Shown here: one piece after another, positions 34,654 to 43,585 of the stretch | Layout of the letters: each line of letters starts with the position of its first letter | Position numbering within the stretch: position 1 is the first letter of the stretch | Assembly: GCA_041667115.1 (NCBI GenBank) | Contig: JBAYFO010000027.1 | Coordinates: 1 to 48,385, forward strand | From: UBA1563 sp041667115 | GTDB lineage: Bacteria; Bacteroidota; Ignavibacteria; Ignavibacteriales; Ignavibacteriaceae | DNA length: 48,385 bases | Direction: 5' to 3' | Position numbers and translations under genes: made by a program | Notes under the pieces: model-generated | Seen by the model: the letters and a program-made list of their open reading frames with translations, nothing else | Database searches by the model: none | What the model was told of the DNA's origin: nothing

Positions 34654-35364
34654 ATGAGATTTTCATTGAACGTGGACCATATTGCATTGTTACGGAATGC
34701 ACGGGGGGAATTTCAACCTGACCCGGTAACGGCAGCGTTATTAGCGGAACAAGCCGGTGTTGACGGTATCGTCGTTCATCTGCGCGAAGATAGAAGACAT
34801 ATCAACGAACGCGATTTGCGTCTGCTTCGAGAATTAATTACCACTAAACTTGATCTTGAAATGGCGGCAGTTGATGAAATTATTGCAATTGCATGCGATG
34901 TGCAACCGGAGCTTGTGACACTCGTTCCTGAAAAAAGATTGGAACTTACAACCGAAGGGGGAATAAATGTTATTGATTCCATCAGCCTTTTAAAAACAAC
35001 AATAAAAGAGATGCACAAACGTGAAATTGAAGTTTCTCTTTTTATTGAACCTGAAATAGAACAAATTGATGCAGCGGCGGAAATTGAAGCGGATTATATT
35101 GAAATCCATACCGGAACTTTTGCCAACGCTTTAACCGAGGCTGATAAGTTTGATGAATTGGAAAAAGTGAGAATCGCCGCCAAACATGCAAAGAAACTTG
35201 GTCTCGGAGTGAACGCGGGGCATGGATTGAATTATTCAAACATAAAAATATTCCGCGAAGTTGAAAATATTGATGAAGTAAGTATCGGACAAGCGGTAAT
35301 TGCACGTGCTGTTTTTGTAGGATTGAAAGAAGCCGTACAAGAGATGATTAGACTTGTTAAGTGA
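34654..35364 (+). CDS. pdxJ: Pyridoxine 5'-phosphate synthase
   Basis: The 236-residue TIM-barrel enzyme condenses 1-deoxyxylulose-5-phosphate with 3-amino-2-oxopropyl phosphate to make pyridoxine 5'-phosphate (DXP-dependent vitamin B6 route). The family signatures are all present: 'LNVDHIALLRNARG' at the N-terminus, 'DGIVVHLREDRRHI' (about 37-50), the catalytic glutamate in 'LDLEMAA', 'LVPEKRLELTTEGG' and 'LGVNAGHGLNYSNI' with the catalytic His. GAGGAAAAAGC precedes the ATG. It seems to be transcribed alone. Confidence 0.95.
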   Translation: MRFSLNVDHIALLRNARGEFQPDPVTAALLAEQAGVDGIVVHLREDRRHINERDLRLLRELITTKLDLEMAAVDEIIAIACDVQPELVTLVPEKRLELTTEGGINVIDSISLLKTTIKEMHKREIEVSLFIEPEIEQIDAAAEIEADYIEIHTGTFANALTEADKFDELEKVRIAAKHAKKLGLGVNAGHGLNYSNIKIFREVENIDEVSIGQAVIARAVFVGLKEAVQEMIRLVK

Positions 35365-35459
35365 AAAATGGGAATCCGATGGAAGAATTAAACTTGATTT
35401 TGGAAAGATGAAAATACAAATAGCCTAGAATTTTATTCAAAACAAAACATGAGGACGTC

Positions 35460-37835
35460 ATGAAAAAAATTGTTTACTATCTCTTCATTTTACTTTTCAG
35501 CAGTAACCTTTTTTCACAACCGCTCCCACCCAAAAGAGAGTTTCGCGGCGCATGGATTGCAACCGTTGTGAACTACGATTGGCCTTCAAAACCGGGGCTC
35601 AGTACAGCCGACCAACAATCTCAGTTAATCGCATTGCTCGATGAGCTAAAAATTTCAGGCATTAACGCAATTTTTTTTCAAGTTAGAACCGAATGCGATG
35701 CGTTTTATCAATCTAGCTACGAACCCTGGTCTTACTATCTTACCGGTCAGCAAGGAGTTGCCCCTTCTCCTTTTTATGATCCGCTTGAATTTGTTATCAA
35801 AGAATCTCACAAACGGGGAATGGAATTGCATGCCTGGTTCAATCCATATCGGGCTGAAAAAACTATTGGCGCTTATCCTTTCACTGCCAATCACATAACA
35901 GCTCAACATCCTGAGTGGATACTGCAGATCAACCAATACAAATTTCTTAATCCCGGAATCCCCGACGTAGCAAATTACGTCACTAAAATTATTATGGATG
36001 TCGCTAGACGTTATGATATAGATGGAGTTCATCTTGACGATTATTTCTATCCATATCCGCCGGATAATATTTCAAATCAAGATCAATCAACTTTTAATCT
36101 TTATAATAATGGAATAACTGATATAGGGGATTGGAGAAGAGAGAATACGAATTCCTTAATTGCTGAAATTAACGATTCTTTAATGAGCATTAAGCCCTAT
36201 CTTAAGTATGGCATAAGTCCTTTTGGCATCTGGAAAAGCGGTGTCCCCGCTGGCATGACGGGAATGGATGCTTACTCGGTTATTTTTTGCGATCCAATGA
36301 ACTGGTTGAAAGATCAATCGGTTGATTACCTTGCCCCGCAACTTTATTGGCCTTTCGGCGGGGGACAAGATTATGCAACATTAAATCAGTGGTGGTCTGA
36401 TTCAACTTCAGCTTATAACAAGCATCTTTACGTGGGACAAGCAGCTTACAAAGCGAGCAGTTACGGAGCTCAAGAAATACCGGCGGAAATTAATTTTAAC
36501 AGGAATAATCCTAAATGCCAGGGAAGTATTTTCTTTAGAGCAGGAAACTTTTTTGAGAATCCAAAAGGAATGACCGATTCTCTGAAATATTCATCAAACC
36601 GTTTTCCGGCAATCCCACCAATCATGAATTGGAAAGAAGCAAACCCAATCCCTCCAAACGCTCCGGCAAATCTCCGTTATCAGATAAATCCGGTTAGCGG
36701 GAAATATGAATTTGCATGGGATGCACCTTCCACAGCCGCAGATGGAGATACGGCTTCGCGCTATGCGGTATACCGCTTCACTACAAATCCTTCTACGTTG
36801 GATGACGGAAATAAATTATTCGGAACAACGGGCGAACTTTCTCTCTCAACAAAATATACAAAAACAATTTCAGCCTCCGGAAACTATTTTGTTGTTACCG
36901 CTCTAGACCGTTTGGAAAATGAAAGCGCCATGAGCAATGTTTTGCAAATTAATCCGGCAAATTACACTCCGAAAACTCCGGTACTTCTTTCACCTCTTAA
37001 CGGAGACCAAAGTCAAAAAGAGACAGTTAGTTTAATTTGGAAGAGCGATCCCTTATCGTCTGGTTACGCAATTCAAGTCTCCACCGATTCCACGTTCTCT
37101 TCAACATTCATAGTGAACAAACCGGAAGTAAAGGATACCTCATTCGTGTTAAATAATATTATTGCTTCAACTAAATATTTCTGGCGGATAAAAGCGATAG
37201 GACTTGGAGCTAATAGTGATTTTTCCGCAACAAATTCATTTCAAGCCGGTTTCCCAAATATTCCAATTCTCGTTGAACCGAAACATGCAACAGTGGATGT
37301 TCCGTTAAATCCAATATTTAAATGGATGAAAGAACCAATGGCTACGGCATATAGATTTCAATTGGCAACCATAATTCAGTTCCCTAGCGAAGCCATGAAA
37401 GCCGATACGGTTATCACCGATACAACAATACAAATATTCAATTTAGCGACTTCTAAAAATCATTTTTGGCGTGTAAGTGCTCAGAATGAATATGGCATTA
37501 GCCTTTGGTCAAACACAAATGGGTTTAAAACAGCCGCAATCTCGGAAGTGAAGAATGAGAAAGGGGTTCCGAATCAATTTGAGTTAATGCAAAATTATCC
37601 TAATCCGTTTAACCCGGAAACAACAATACAATTTGCCATTCCGCACAGAAGTTTTGTAACATTAAAAATATTTGATGTACTTGGAACAGAAGTAGAAACG
37701 CTGGTTAAAGAGGAAAAATCCGAAGGCTACTTTGCCGTAGTTTTTAACTCAACCAAATTAGCTTCGGGAATATATTTTTATAAACTGCAAACAGATAATT
37801 TTATTGCAGTAAAAAAAATGTTAGTGTTAAAATAG
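35460..37835 (+). CDS. Secreted family-10-like glycosyl hydrolase (GHL10/DUF187) with T9SS sorting domain
   Basis: The 791-residue protein has a signal peptide (about 1-20). A GHL10 (former DUF187) TIM-barrel covers about 22-345: 'REFRGAWIATVVNYDWPSKP' , 'NAIFFQVRTECDAFYQSSYE', 'HAWFNPYRAE' and 'GVHLDDYFYPYP' are characteristic. Fibronectin III-like domains follow (about 395-490, 500-590, 600-690), then a T9SS type A sorting domain ('MQNYPNPFNPETTI' ... 'KKMLVLK'). Relatives are proposed to cleave glycan or peptidoglycan-derived substrates (DigH is a denuded-glycan glycosidase). It should be exported and surface-attached. Single gene, convergent with trxB. Confidence 0.9.
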   Translation: MKKIVYYLFILLFSSNLFSQPLPPKREFRGAWIATVVNYDWPSKPGLSTADQQSQLIALLDELKISGINAIFFQVRTECDAFYQSSYEPWSYYLTGQQGVAPSPFYDPLEFVIKESHKRGMELHAWFNPYRAEKTIGAYPFTANHITAQHPEWILQINQYKFLNPGIPDVANYVTKIIMDVARRYDIDGVHLDDYFYPYPPDNISNQDQSTFNLYNNGITDIGDWRRENTNSLIAEINDSLMSIKPYLKYGISPFGIWKSGVPAGMTGMDAYSVIFCDPMNWLKDQSVDYLAPQLYWPFGGGQDYATLNQWWSDSTSAYNKHLYVGQAAYKASSYGAQEIPAEINFNRNNPKCQGSIFFRAGNFFENPKGMTDSLKYSSNRFPAIPPIMNWKEANPIPPNAPANLRYQINPVSGKYEFAWDAPSTAADGDTASRYAVYRFTTNPSTLDDGNKLFGTTGELSLSTKYTKTISASGNYFVVTALDRLENESAMSNVLQINPANYTPKTPVLLSPLNGDQSQKETVSLIWKSDPLSSGYAIQVSTDSTFSSTFIVNKPEVKDTSFVLNNIIASTKYFWRIKAIGLGANSDFSATNSFQAGFPNIPILVEPKHATVDVPLNPIFKWMKEPMATAYRFQLATIIQFPSEAMKADTVITDTTIQIFNLATSKNHFWRVSAQNEYGISLWSNTNGFKTAAISEVKNEKGVPNQFELMQNYPNPFNPETTIQFAIPHRSFVTLKIFDVLGTEVETLVKEEKSEGYFAVVFNSTKLASGIYFYKLQTDNFIAVKKMLVLK

Positions 37836-37853
37836 GTTTTTGTAGTTGCGGAA

Positions 37854-38798
37854 CTAACTCACTAATTGCTTAACCGTAGTGTTCAAATATTCTGAAGCAC
37901 TTAGTGCGGCAATGGTTCCGTCGCTAACAGCAGTGGTTACTTGCCGGTATCGCTTGGCAATTGAATCACCCGCAGCGTAGACACCTTGAATATTCGTCTG
38001 CATATTTTTATCGACGATAATTTCTCCATTTGCGTTGAGGGTTATTTTCTCTTGCAACCATTCGGTATTCGGGATGTATCCTATAAATATAAAAACACCG
38101 TCAACGTTCATCTCTGAGAGGACTTTCGTTTGCTGGTTTTCGTAAACTACTTTCTTCAGGTCTTCATCACCGATAAATTCTACGATCTTCGACTCCATGA
38201 TAAATTCTATTTTGGGATTTTGCTCTGCTTCTTCAACATAATGCTGAAAAGCCTGAAAATGATCAAACTGATGAAGTACCGTAACTTTTTTAGCATACTT
38301 TGTAAGCGAAACAGCTTCTTCCAATGCAGAGTTGCCGCCGCCAACAACAATAATTTCTTTATCCTGAAAGAAATCTCCGTCGCAAGTAGCGCAATAAGAA
38401 ATTCCTTTCCCTTTAAATTTTTCTTCACCTGAAACTCCAAGCGGTCTTGGCTTTCCTCCGGTAGCAAGAATAACAGCGTTTGCCGTGTAGGTCTCTTTCC
38501 CGTTAACGGTAACCGATTTCTCGATGTCATTATCAAGGTTGAGTGAAGTAATTTTTCCACCGGACTTTATTACGCAACCGAATTTTTGTGCTTGAAGTTT
38601 CATGTTGCGTGCAAGCTGGAATCCGCTTATACTTTCTATTCCCGGATAGTTTGCAATTTCGTGGGTTAAAACCATCTGCCCGCCAACAGCGCCTTCATTA
38701 AGAATGAGTGTCTTCACTTTTGCTCTTGAAAGATAAATACCCGCTGTTAGTCCGGCGGCGCCCGCACCGATAATGATCACATCAAAATGATTTTCCAC
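37854..38798 (-). CDS. trxB: Thioredoxin-disulfide reductase
   Basis: The 314-residue flavoprotein has an N-terminal FAD-binding 'IIIGAGAAGLTAGIY' (8-22), the redox-active Cys136 and Cys139 ('SYCATCDGDFF'), the NADPH-binding 'VVGGGNSALEEAV' and the C-terminal FAD motif 'VYAAGDSIAKRYRQVTTAVSDG'. It reduces thioredoxin with NADPH. In this window it lies upstream-to-downstream in a minus-strand group with an atypical thioredoxin, groES and a glutaredoxin, so these may be its partners. A terminator at 38862-38892 separates it from the preceding genes, so it is probably transcribed from its own promoter. Confidence 0.95.
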   Translation of the reverse strand: MENHFDVIIIGAGAAGLTAGIYLSRAKVKTLILNEGAVGGQMVLTHEIANYPGIESISGFQLARNMKLQAQKFGCVIKSGGKITSLNLDNDIEKSVTVNGKETYTANAVILATGGKPRPLGVSGEEKFKGKGISYCATCDGDFFQDKEIIVVGGGNSALEEAVSLTKYAKKVTVLHQFDHFQAFQHYVEEAEQNPKIEFIMESKIVEFIGDEDLKKVVYENQQTKVLSEMNVDGVFIFIGYIPNTEWLQEKITLNANGEIIVDKNMQTNIQGVYAAGDSIAKRYRQVTTAVSDGTIAALSASEYLNTTVKQLVS

Positions 38799-38861
38799 TC
38801 TACTTTGAACTCCGATATTTTTTTCTAATTCTGAATAGTTTGTTTATGCTTACAATTTTAA

Positions 38862-38892
38862 GAAAAAGCACAGACTAAAAAATCTGTGCTTT
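38862..38892 (-). terminator. Intrinsic terminator of the atypical thioredoxin gene
   Basis: On the minus strand AAAGCACAGA pairs with TCTGTGCTTT, followed by TTTTTC, 9 bases after the stop. Confidence 0.85.
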
Positions 38893-38900
38893 AACCTTTA

Positions 38901-39245
38901 TTACTTTGTTAAATACTGATCGAGATTGGCAGTGACTTGATCTTTATATTGAATACTGCTTGTAGCTTTTACTACTTTTCCGTTTTTGTAATAAATAACG
39001 AAAGGGATCCCTCGGAATGATGCGCATTCCTCTAAATCACGGATGACTCTCGCCTCAGGAAGATCAAATTCCATATCGGCAAATTTTACATGCGAATATT
39101 CAGATTCAAGTTCTTCCATTACTTCATATACGGGAATACACATCGGTCCCATTCTTCCGCAGCAAACCATTACGTTTTCATTTTCTTGCAATAATTTTGC
39201 GTGTTCTTTTTCTGATAAGATATGAGTTAAATTTGTTTGTAACAT
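38901..39245 (-). CDS. Thioredoxin-fold protein with atypical CCGRMGPMC active site
   Basis: The 114-residue protein has a thioredoxin-like fold but the usual W-C-G-P-C is replaced by 'VMVCCGRMGPMCIPVY' with Cys28, Cys29 and Cys36, so the possible redox pair is spaced by six residues (C29-x6-C36) or involves Cys28. The downstream cis-proline loop 'FRGIPFVIYYKNGKVV' is normal. Similar CGRMGPMC proteins occur in anaerobes, but the substrate is not established to my knowledge. Its gene is preceded by the groES terminator and has AAAAGG before the ATG; trxB lies next downstream, suggesting it may be a TrxB substrate. Confidence 0.75.
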   Translation of the reverse strand: MLQTNLTHILSEKEHAKLLQENENVMVCCGRMGPMCIPVYEVMEELESEYSHVKFADMEFDLPEARVIRDLEECASFRGIPFVIYYKNGKVVKATSSIQYKDQVTANLDQYLTK

Positions 39246-39275
39246 TTGTAGTACCTTTTATTTTTTTTAATGTTT

Positions 39276-39305
39276 TAAAAATCTCCCGGTCGTTCCACCG
39301 GGAGA
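39276..39305 (-). terminator. Intrinsic terminator of groES
   Basis: On the minus strand CTCCCGGT pairs exactly with ACCGGGAG around a six-base loop, followed by ATTTTT. Confidence 0.9.
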
Positions 39306-39334
39306 CTGCAATTAACTAATTACATTTTCAATAA

Positions 39335-39607
39335 TTAGTCTTCAATAACCGCTAACACATCGGCGCGCTGGACAATCTTATATTCTTTCCCGTCGAATGA
39401 AATTTCTTCTCCGCCATATTTTGCGAAAAGGATTTTGTTTCCGACTTTTATTTTTTCTTGTAAATCTTCGTCAGTTCCTACCGCAATAACAAGTCCCATT
39501 CTCGGTTTCTCTTTTGCGGTATCAGGAATAATAAGTCCGGAGTAGGTTTTTTCTTCTTCTTCTTTGTATTCCACTAGTAAGCGGTCATCCATCGGTTTTA
39601 TTTTCAT
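39335..39607 (-). CDS. groES: GroES-family co-chaperonin (no adjacent groEL)
   Basis: The 90-residue protein is a Cpn10: 'MKIKPMDDRLLVEYKEEEEK' opening, mobile loop 'TYSGLIIPDTAKEKPRMGLV' (about 21-40) and 'GNKILFAKYGGEEISFDGKE' roof region. It caps the GroEL folding chamber. Most bacteria have groES directly before groEL; here the terminator follows and groEL is absent. This may be a second, specialised copy. The mobile loop retains the hydrophobic Ile-Ile-Pro that binds GroEL. It follows the glutaredoxin gene by 11 bases. Confidence 0.9.
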   Translation of the reverse strand: MKIKPMDDRLLVEYKEEEEKTYSGLIIPDTAKEKPRMGLVIAVGTDEDLQEKIKVGNKILFAKYGGEEISFDGKEYKIVQRADVLAVIED

Positions 39608-39618
39608 ACTGTTTCTTT

Positions 39619-39864
39619 CTATTTAATGTTAAGTAGCTGATTAATTTTAGGTTTATCAAACCCGATAACCGGGCGGTTGTTAATAAGAATAACAGGAACG
39701 CCGGTTTGCCCGGTCATTCTTTGTAAATCCCTTGCGGCTTTTTCATCCCGGGAAACATCAACATCATTAAATCTGATATTCTTTTCTCTGAAATATCTTT
39801 TTGCCAGATTGCAAAAGCTGCATGTCGGTGTAGAAAAAACAATCACTTTCGGTTGTGTTTGCAT
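39619..39864 (-). CDS. Glutaredoxin family protein
   Basis: I choose ATG 39864 (AAGGAAAG 5 bases upstream) over an in-frame start at 39921 because it gives a standard glutaredoxin N-terminus. The 81-residue product has the dithiol site C-S-F-C ('VIVFSTPTCSFCNLAKRYF'), the cis-proline 'TGVPVILINNRPVIGF' and helices fitting NrdH/glutaredoxin proteins. It probably reduces disulfides or mixed thiol adducts. It heads a two-gene unit with groES. Confidence 0.85.
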   Translation of the reverse strand: MQTQPKVIVFSTPTCSFCNLAKRYFREKNIRFNDVDVSRDEKAARDLQRMTGQTGVPVILINNRPVIGFDKPKINQLLNIK

Positions 39865-40028
39865 ACATACTTTCCTTAATTTTGTTAGGTATGATGCTGA
39901 AAGAAAAAAAGAGATTCTCAATCTTGGAAGGATGATTTGACTTTATTTAAAATGGTAGAATACAGAGTTTTGTACCGTCAGTTTTATCCGGTTATCGGTT
40001 TAATTTTTAGTGAAAAAGGAAATAACTT

Positions 40029-41048
40029 ATGAAATACAAATTATTAGGTAAAAGCGGATTGCGCGTTTCGGAAATTTGTCTCGGAACTATGGGATTCGGA
40101 GAAGCATGGATTAACGGCGCAAACAAAGAAGAAAGTAAAAAAGTATTTGATGCTTTCATTAACGGCGGCGGTAACTTTATTGATACGGCAAATCGTTACA
40201 CGGAAGGTTCAAGTGAAAAATTTCTTGGGGAATTTATTTCTTCCGAGCGGAACAACCTTGTGATCGCAACAAAATATACGCTCTACACAAATCGCGGCAG
40301 CGTAAACGACGGAGGGAATCACCGCAAAAACTTAGTGCAATCGGTTGAAGGAAGTTTAAAAAGATTAAACACCGGCTATATCGATCTCCTTTATCTTCAC
40401 GCGTGGGATTTTACAGTTGGTATTGAAGAAGTCCTCCGCAACTTGCAATATCTTGTCCAAGCCGGAAAAGTTTTACACATCGCGATATCGGATACTCCTG
40501 CATGGATCATTTCTCAAGGAAATGCGATCGCTGAACTTCGAGGATGGAGTTCATTTGTAGCAGTACAAGCAGAGTACAGTTTAACCCAACGAACACCGGA
40601 GCGCGATATCATTCCAATGTGTAACGCAACCAATATTGCTCTTACTGCATGGGCGCCTTTAGCCGGCGGTGCGCTCACCGGAAAATATTTAAACAATAGT
40701 GATCCAACCCTTCGCCTTAAACCGGGAAGCCTGCGGTTAAATGAACGGAATACGGCAATTGCAAAAGAGGTTGTTGCAATTGCAAATGAAATTGGTTGTT
40801 CCGCTGGTAATGTCGCTCTGAATTGGATTCGAAATCAGAAAGGGACAATCATTCCTATCGTTGGTGCACGCAAAGAAGAACAGATAAAAGACAATCTGAA
40901 TTGTCTGAATTTCGATTTAACCGATGAACAAATGAATCGGTTAAACGAGATAAGTAAAATAGATCTTGGCTTTCCGCATGATTTTCTTCTCTCAGATGTT
41001 GTAAAAGAAGTTGTCTTCGGCGGGACAAAAGATTCTATCCAATTTTAA
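40029..41048 (+). CDS. Aldo/keto reductase
   Basis: The 339-residue NAD(P)H-dependent oxidoreductase has the (alpha/beta)8 fold and full catalytic tetrad Asp52, Tyr57, Lys82 and His124 ('GGGNFIDTANRYTEGSSE', 'VIATKYTLYT', 'IDLLYLHAWD'). 'IIPIVGARKEEQIKDNL' near the C-terminus is the cofactor-binding motif. It is a member of the YajO/YhdN-like group; the physiological substrate is unknown. AAAGGAAA precedes the ATG. It lies 43 bases before the cytochrome gene, but a functional link is not evident. Confidence 0.9.
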   Translation: MKYKLLGKSGLRVSEICLGTMGFGEAWINGANKEESKKVFDAFINGGGNFIDTANRYTEGSSEKFLGEFISSERNNLVIATKYTLYTNRGSVNDGGNHRKNLVQSVEGSLKRLNTGYIDLLYLHAWDFTVGIEEVLRNLQYLVQAGKVLHIAISDTPAWIISQGNAIAELRGWSSFVAVQAEYSLTQRTPERDIIPMCNATNIALTAWAPLAGGALTGKYLNNSDPTLRLKPGSLRLNERNTAIAKEVVAIANEIGCSAGNVALNWIRNQKGTIIPIVGARKEEQIKDNLNCLNFDLTDEQMNRLNEISKIDLGFPHDFLLSDVVKEVVFGGTKDSIQF

Positions 41049-41091
41049 TATTCTTTGTAGATGATGCATCACTTTTTAATACGAAAAATTT

Positions 41092-41880
41092 ATGAATTTT
41101 AAGTTATCATTCTTTCTCCTGCTGTTCTTATCGTACAATCTTCTTGCACAATCTCCTCATGGAAATTCTTTAAAGAACGATTGCGCTGATTGTCATTCAA
41201 CCGACAGATGGAATCCGCTTCGGATTGAAATGAGATTTGATCATCAGTCAACAGATTTCAAACTAATCGGGCAGCATAAAACTGTTCCATGCCAATCATG
41301 TCATAAAACACCGATTTTCAATAATGCCGATCAGAGTTGTAACTCGTGTCATTTTGATGTTCACAATTCTACAACTTCGTTCCTTTGCGAAAAATGTCAC
41401 ACGCCTGAAACGTGGCTTGTTACAAATGTGCGGGAGATACATCAGAACAGCCGCTTCCCATTGGTTGGTGTTCATGCAGTACTTCCTTGTGAAGATTGCC
41501 ATAAATCCTTTGATCAATATAAATTTGATATTATCGGGATAAAGTGTTTTGATTGCCATTCAGCTCTATATTATGCTACATCTAGCCCTAATCATATTGC
41601 AAGCGGCTTCAACACCGAATGTGAAACATGCCATAACCTCGCAAATGATTGGAGTTTTTATCACGACGGTATCTTCCCGATTTATTCCGGATCGCACAAT
41701 GGAACTTGGAAAGTATGTGGTGACTGCCACACCGCCGAACCAAATTATCTCGTTTTTTCATGTTTAAACTGCCATGAACATGAAAAGAGCAAAATGGATT
41801 CCAGACACGATGGAAGAAGCGGTTATGCTTATGAAAGCGGTGCCTGTTATTCCTGTCATCCGCAAGGGAGCGGGGAATGA
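41092..41880 (+). CDS. Decahaem c-type cytochrome (periplasmic)
   Basis: The 262-residue protein has a signal peptide (MNFKLSFFLLLFLSYNLLAQ) and ten C-x-x-C-H haem-binding sites: CADCH, CQSCH, CNSCH, CEKCH, CEDCH, CFDCH, CETCH, CGDCH, CLNCH, CYSCH. Distal histidine candidates lie in repeated modules ('FKLIGQHKTVPCQSCH', 'FPLVGVHAVLPCEDCH', 'SGSHNGTWKVCGDCH'), suggesting an internally duplicated c7/c3-like architecture; the last part is a conserved family tail. It should carry electrons through the periplasm, as MtrA/PioA-type conduits do. Its stop overlaps the ATG of the barrel gene by 4 bases. It could be the inner half of a porin-cytochrome complex. Confidence 0.9.
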   Translation: MNFKLSFFLLLFLSYNLLAQSPHGNSLKNDCADCHSTDRWNPLRIEMRFDHQSTDFKLIGQHKTVPCQSCHKTPIFNNADQSCNSCHFDVHNSTTSFLCEKCHTPETWLVTNVREIHQNSRFPLVGVHAVLPCEDCHKSFDQYKFDIIGIKCFDCHSALYYATSSPNHIASGFNTECETCHNLANDWSFYHDGIFPIYSGSHNGTWKVCGDCHTAEPNYLVFSCLNCHEHEKSKMDSRHDGRSGYAYESGACYSCHPQGSGE

Positions 41881-43472
41881 GATTGTCGAGACCTCTACTT
41901 CTCTTCTTTGTGCTCTTCTCAATTCCCTATTTAGCACAGCAGAATAGAAAAATAACCGGAACGGTAACCTATATCTCTTCGCAAAATTTTTATGTCCGAT
42001 TTGAAAACACAAAGAATATTTCCGTCGGTGATACTGTTTATGCTTCCGAAACAGGAACGATAACTGGAAGAATTACTTACTTGTCTTCACAATCTGCAGC
42101 TTGTTCGTATGTTTTGAAATTAGGTGTTGAATTAAATCAACAAGTATATGTTCTTAATGAAAAAATAGATGATGCCAGCGGTACCACAGATCAAAAAGTT
42201 GAGATGAACGAAGACTTCTTCACAACGGGTTCCGGAGCCAGTCTAAAGAAAATAAATGCAAGAGATAATTTTGATCTCAGCGGAAGAGTTTCTGTTCGGT
42301 CTTTCACAAATTATACATCAAGTATATCACATGCACAAAATCAATATTGGCGGTATTCCCTTTCTCTTAGAGGAAAAAATATTGGAACCGGAAAATTAGA
42401 TTTTCAGTCCTCAGCAACGTATGGATACAGGGCAGAGACCTGGAAAAATTCAAATAATATCTGGAACAATTTAAAAGTCTATGACTTTTTCTTTTCTTAC
42501 CAGCCCGCTGTTTCCTTAAAATTTCAAGTTGGAAGAATACGAAATCAGAATCTCTACTCCCTTTCAACTTTTGATGGTCTCCTGTTTGAATATGCTTTCC
42601 ATAATTTTACTGCCGGGACTTTTGTAGGTTCACATCCCGATTGGCAAAATATGGGAGTAAATATAAACCTCCTTCAATACGGTGCTTTTCTTTCGCGAGA
42701 AGATTCGCTCGGCGGAGCTGCAATAAGTAATAATCTTTCTATTACAAACCAAACGAATAATGGGAAAACCGACCGAAGGTTCTTTTATTTTCTTCATCGT
42801 ACCCGTTTAAAGGATTTCGCGTTTTCTCTTTCTTCGGAATTCGATCTCTATCAAGTTGAGTTGAATACCGCAAAATCGGTTTTAACACCGACAAGCATTT
42901 ATGCTTCAGCGCTTTACAGGTTCAATAAAAAACTTTCTTTCGACTTCAGCTACGATGCGCGTAAAACGATTTATTATTTTGAATCATTCAAATCAGTACT
43001 TGACAGTATTTTAGATTCAAGAATGCGGCAAGGAGTAAGGTTGGGGGCGTACTATCAATGGTCAAGAACTTTATCGATCGGTGTAAACGGAGGATTTGCA
43101 AAACAAGATGGTGATATTCATCCTTCGTTTAACGCGGGCACTTCTGTTTCGGTAACAGAAATCTCGAAGTTAAATTTGTCTTTCAACGCTGATGTTACTT
43201 ACTTACAAAGTAATTTTTTAGATGGATTTGCCTACGGGATCAAATTCAATAAAAATTTTCTTTCGGATTATCTCAATGTAGGCTTTGGATTAAGAAGAGT
43301 AGATTACCTCTTTGCCAGGAATACTTCAGACGGAATTGCGCAAAACATTGTGAATGTTGATCTTCGCTGGCAATTGCAGCGGTTACTTTATTTTAATTTG
43401 GTGTATGAATTTGTTTCCGAAAAAAGAGTTACGGCAAACCGCATTTTTTTCGGTCTTAGTCAAGCCTTTTAA
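41877..43472 (+). CDS. Outer-membrane beta-barrel protein partnered with the decahaem cytochrome
   Basis: The 531-residue product has a signal peptide (about 1-20), an N-terminal soluble beta domain (about 22-95, 'ITGTVTYISSQNFYVRFENT' then 'VGDTVYASETGTITGRITYL'), and from about 125 a barrel-type pattern of alternating residues with many Tyr, Phe, Asn and Ser, ending in aromatic 'FFGLSQAF', the C-terminal Phe typical of barrels recognised by BamA. It carries no CxxCH. Translational coupling to the cytochrome suggests that the barrel sheaths it across the outer membrane, as MtrB does for MtrA. No sequence similarity to MtrB is claimed. Confidence 0.75.
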   Translation: MRLSRPLLLFFVLFSIPYLAQQNRKITGTVTYISSQNFYVRFENTKNISVGDTVYASETGTITGRITYLSSQSAACSYVLKLGVELNQQVYVLNEKIDDASGTTDQKVEMNEDFFTTGSGASLKKINARDNFDLSGRVSVRSFTNYTSSISHAQNQYWRYSLSLRGKNIGTGKLDFQSSATYGYRAETWKNSNNIWNNLKVYDFFFSYQPAVSLKFQVGRIRNQNLYSLSTFDGLLFEYAFHNFTAGTFVGSHPDWQNMGVNINLLQYGAFLSREDSLGGAAISNNLSITNQTNNGKTDRRFFYFLHRTRLKDFAFSLSSEFDLYQVELNTAKSVLTPTSIYASALYRFNKKLSFDFSYDARKTIYYFESFKSVLDSILDSRMRQGVRLGAYYQWSRTLSIGVNGGFAKQDGDIHPSFNAGTSVSVTEISKLNLSFNADVTYLQSNFLDGFAYGIKFNKNFLSDYLNVGFGLRRVDYLFARNTSDGIAQNIVNVDLRWQLQRLLYFNLVYEFVSEKRVTANRIFFGLSQAF

Positions 43473-43585
43473 TTTTTTTTTACTTAGCACAAAATGCAAA
43501 ACGGAACGCCGTATCGTTAATTAATTGAATACCCTGCTTTGCTGTTAGGCAGGAAAGCTACATACAACTATTTATAGGAAAATCA

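Noticed and set aside
43500..43585. Riboswitch upstream of the EamA gene
   Set aside because: Only a short CCTGC...GCAGG pairing was seen, with no conserved aptamer core.
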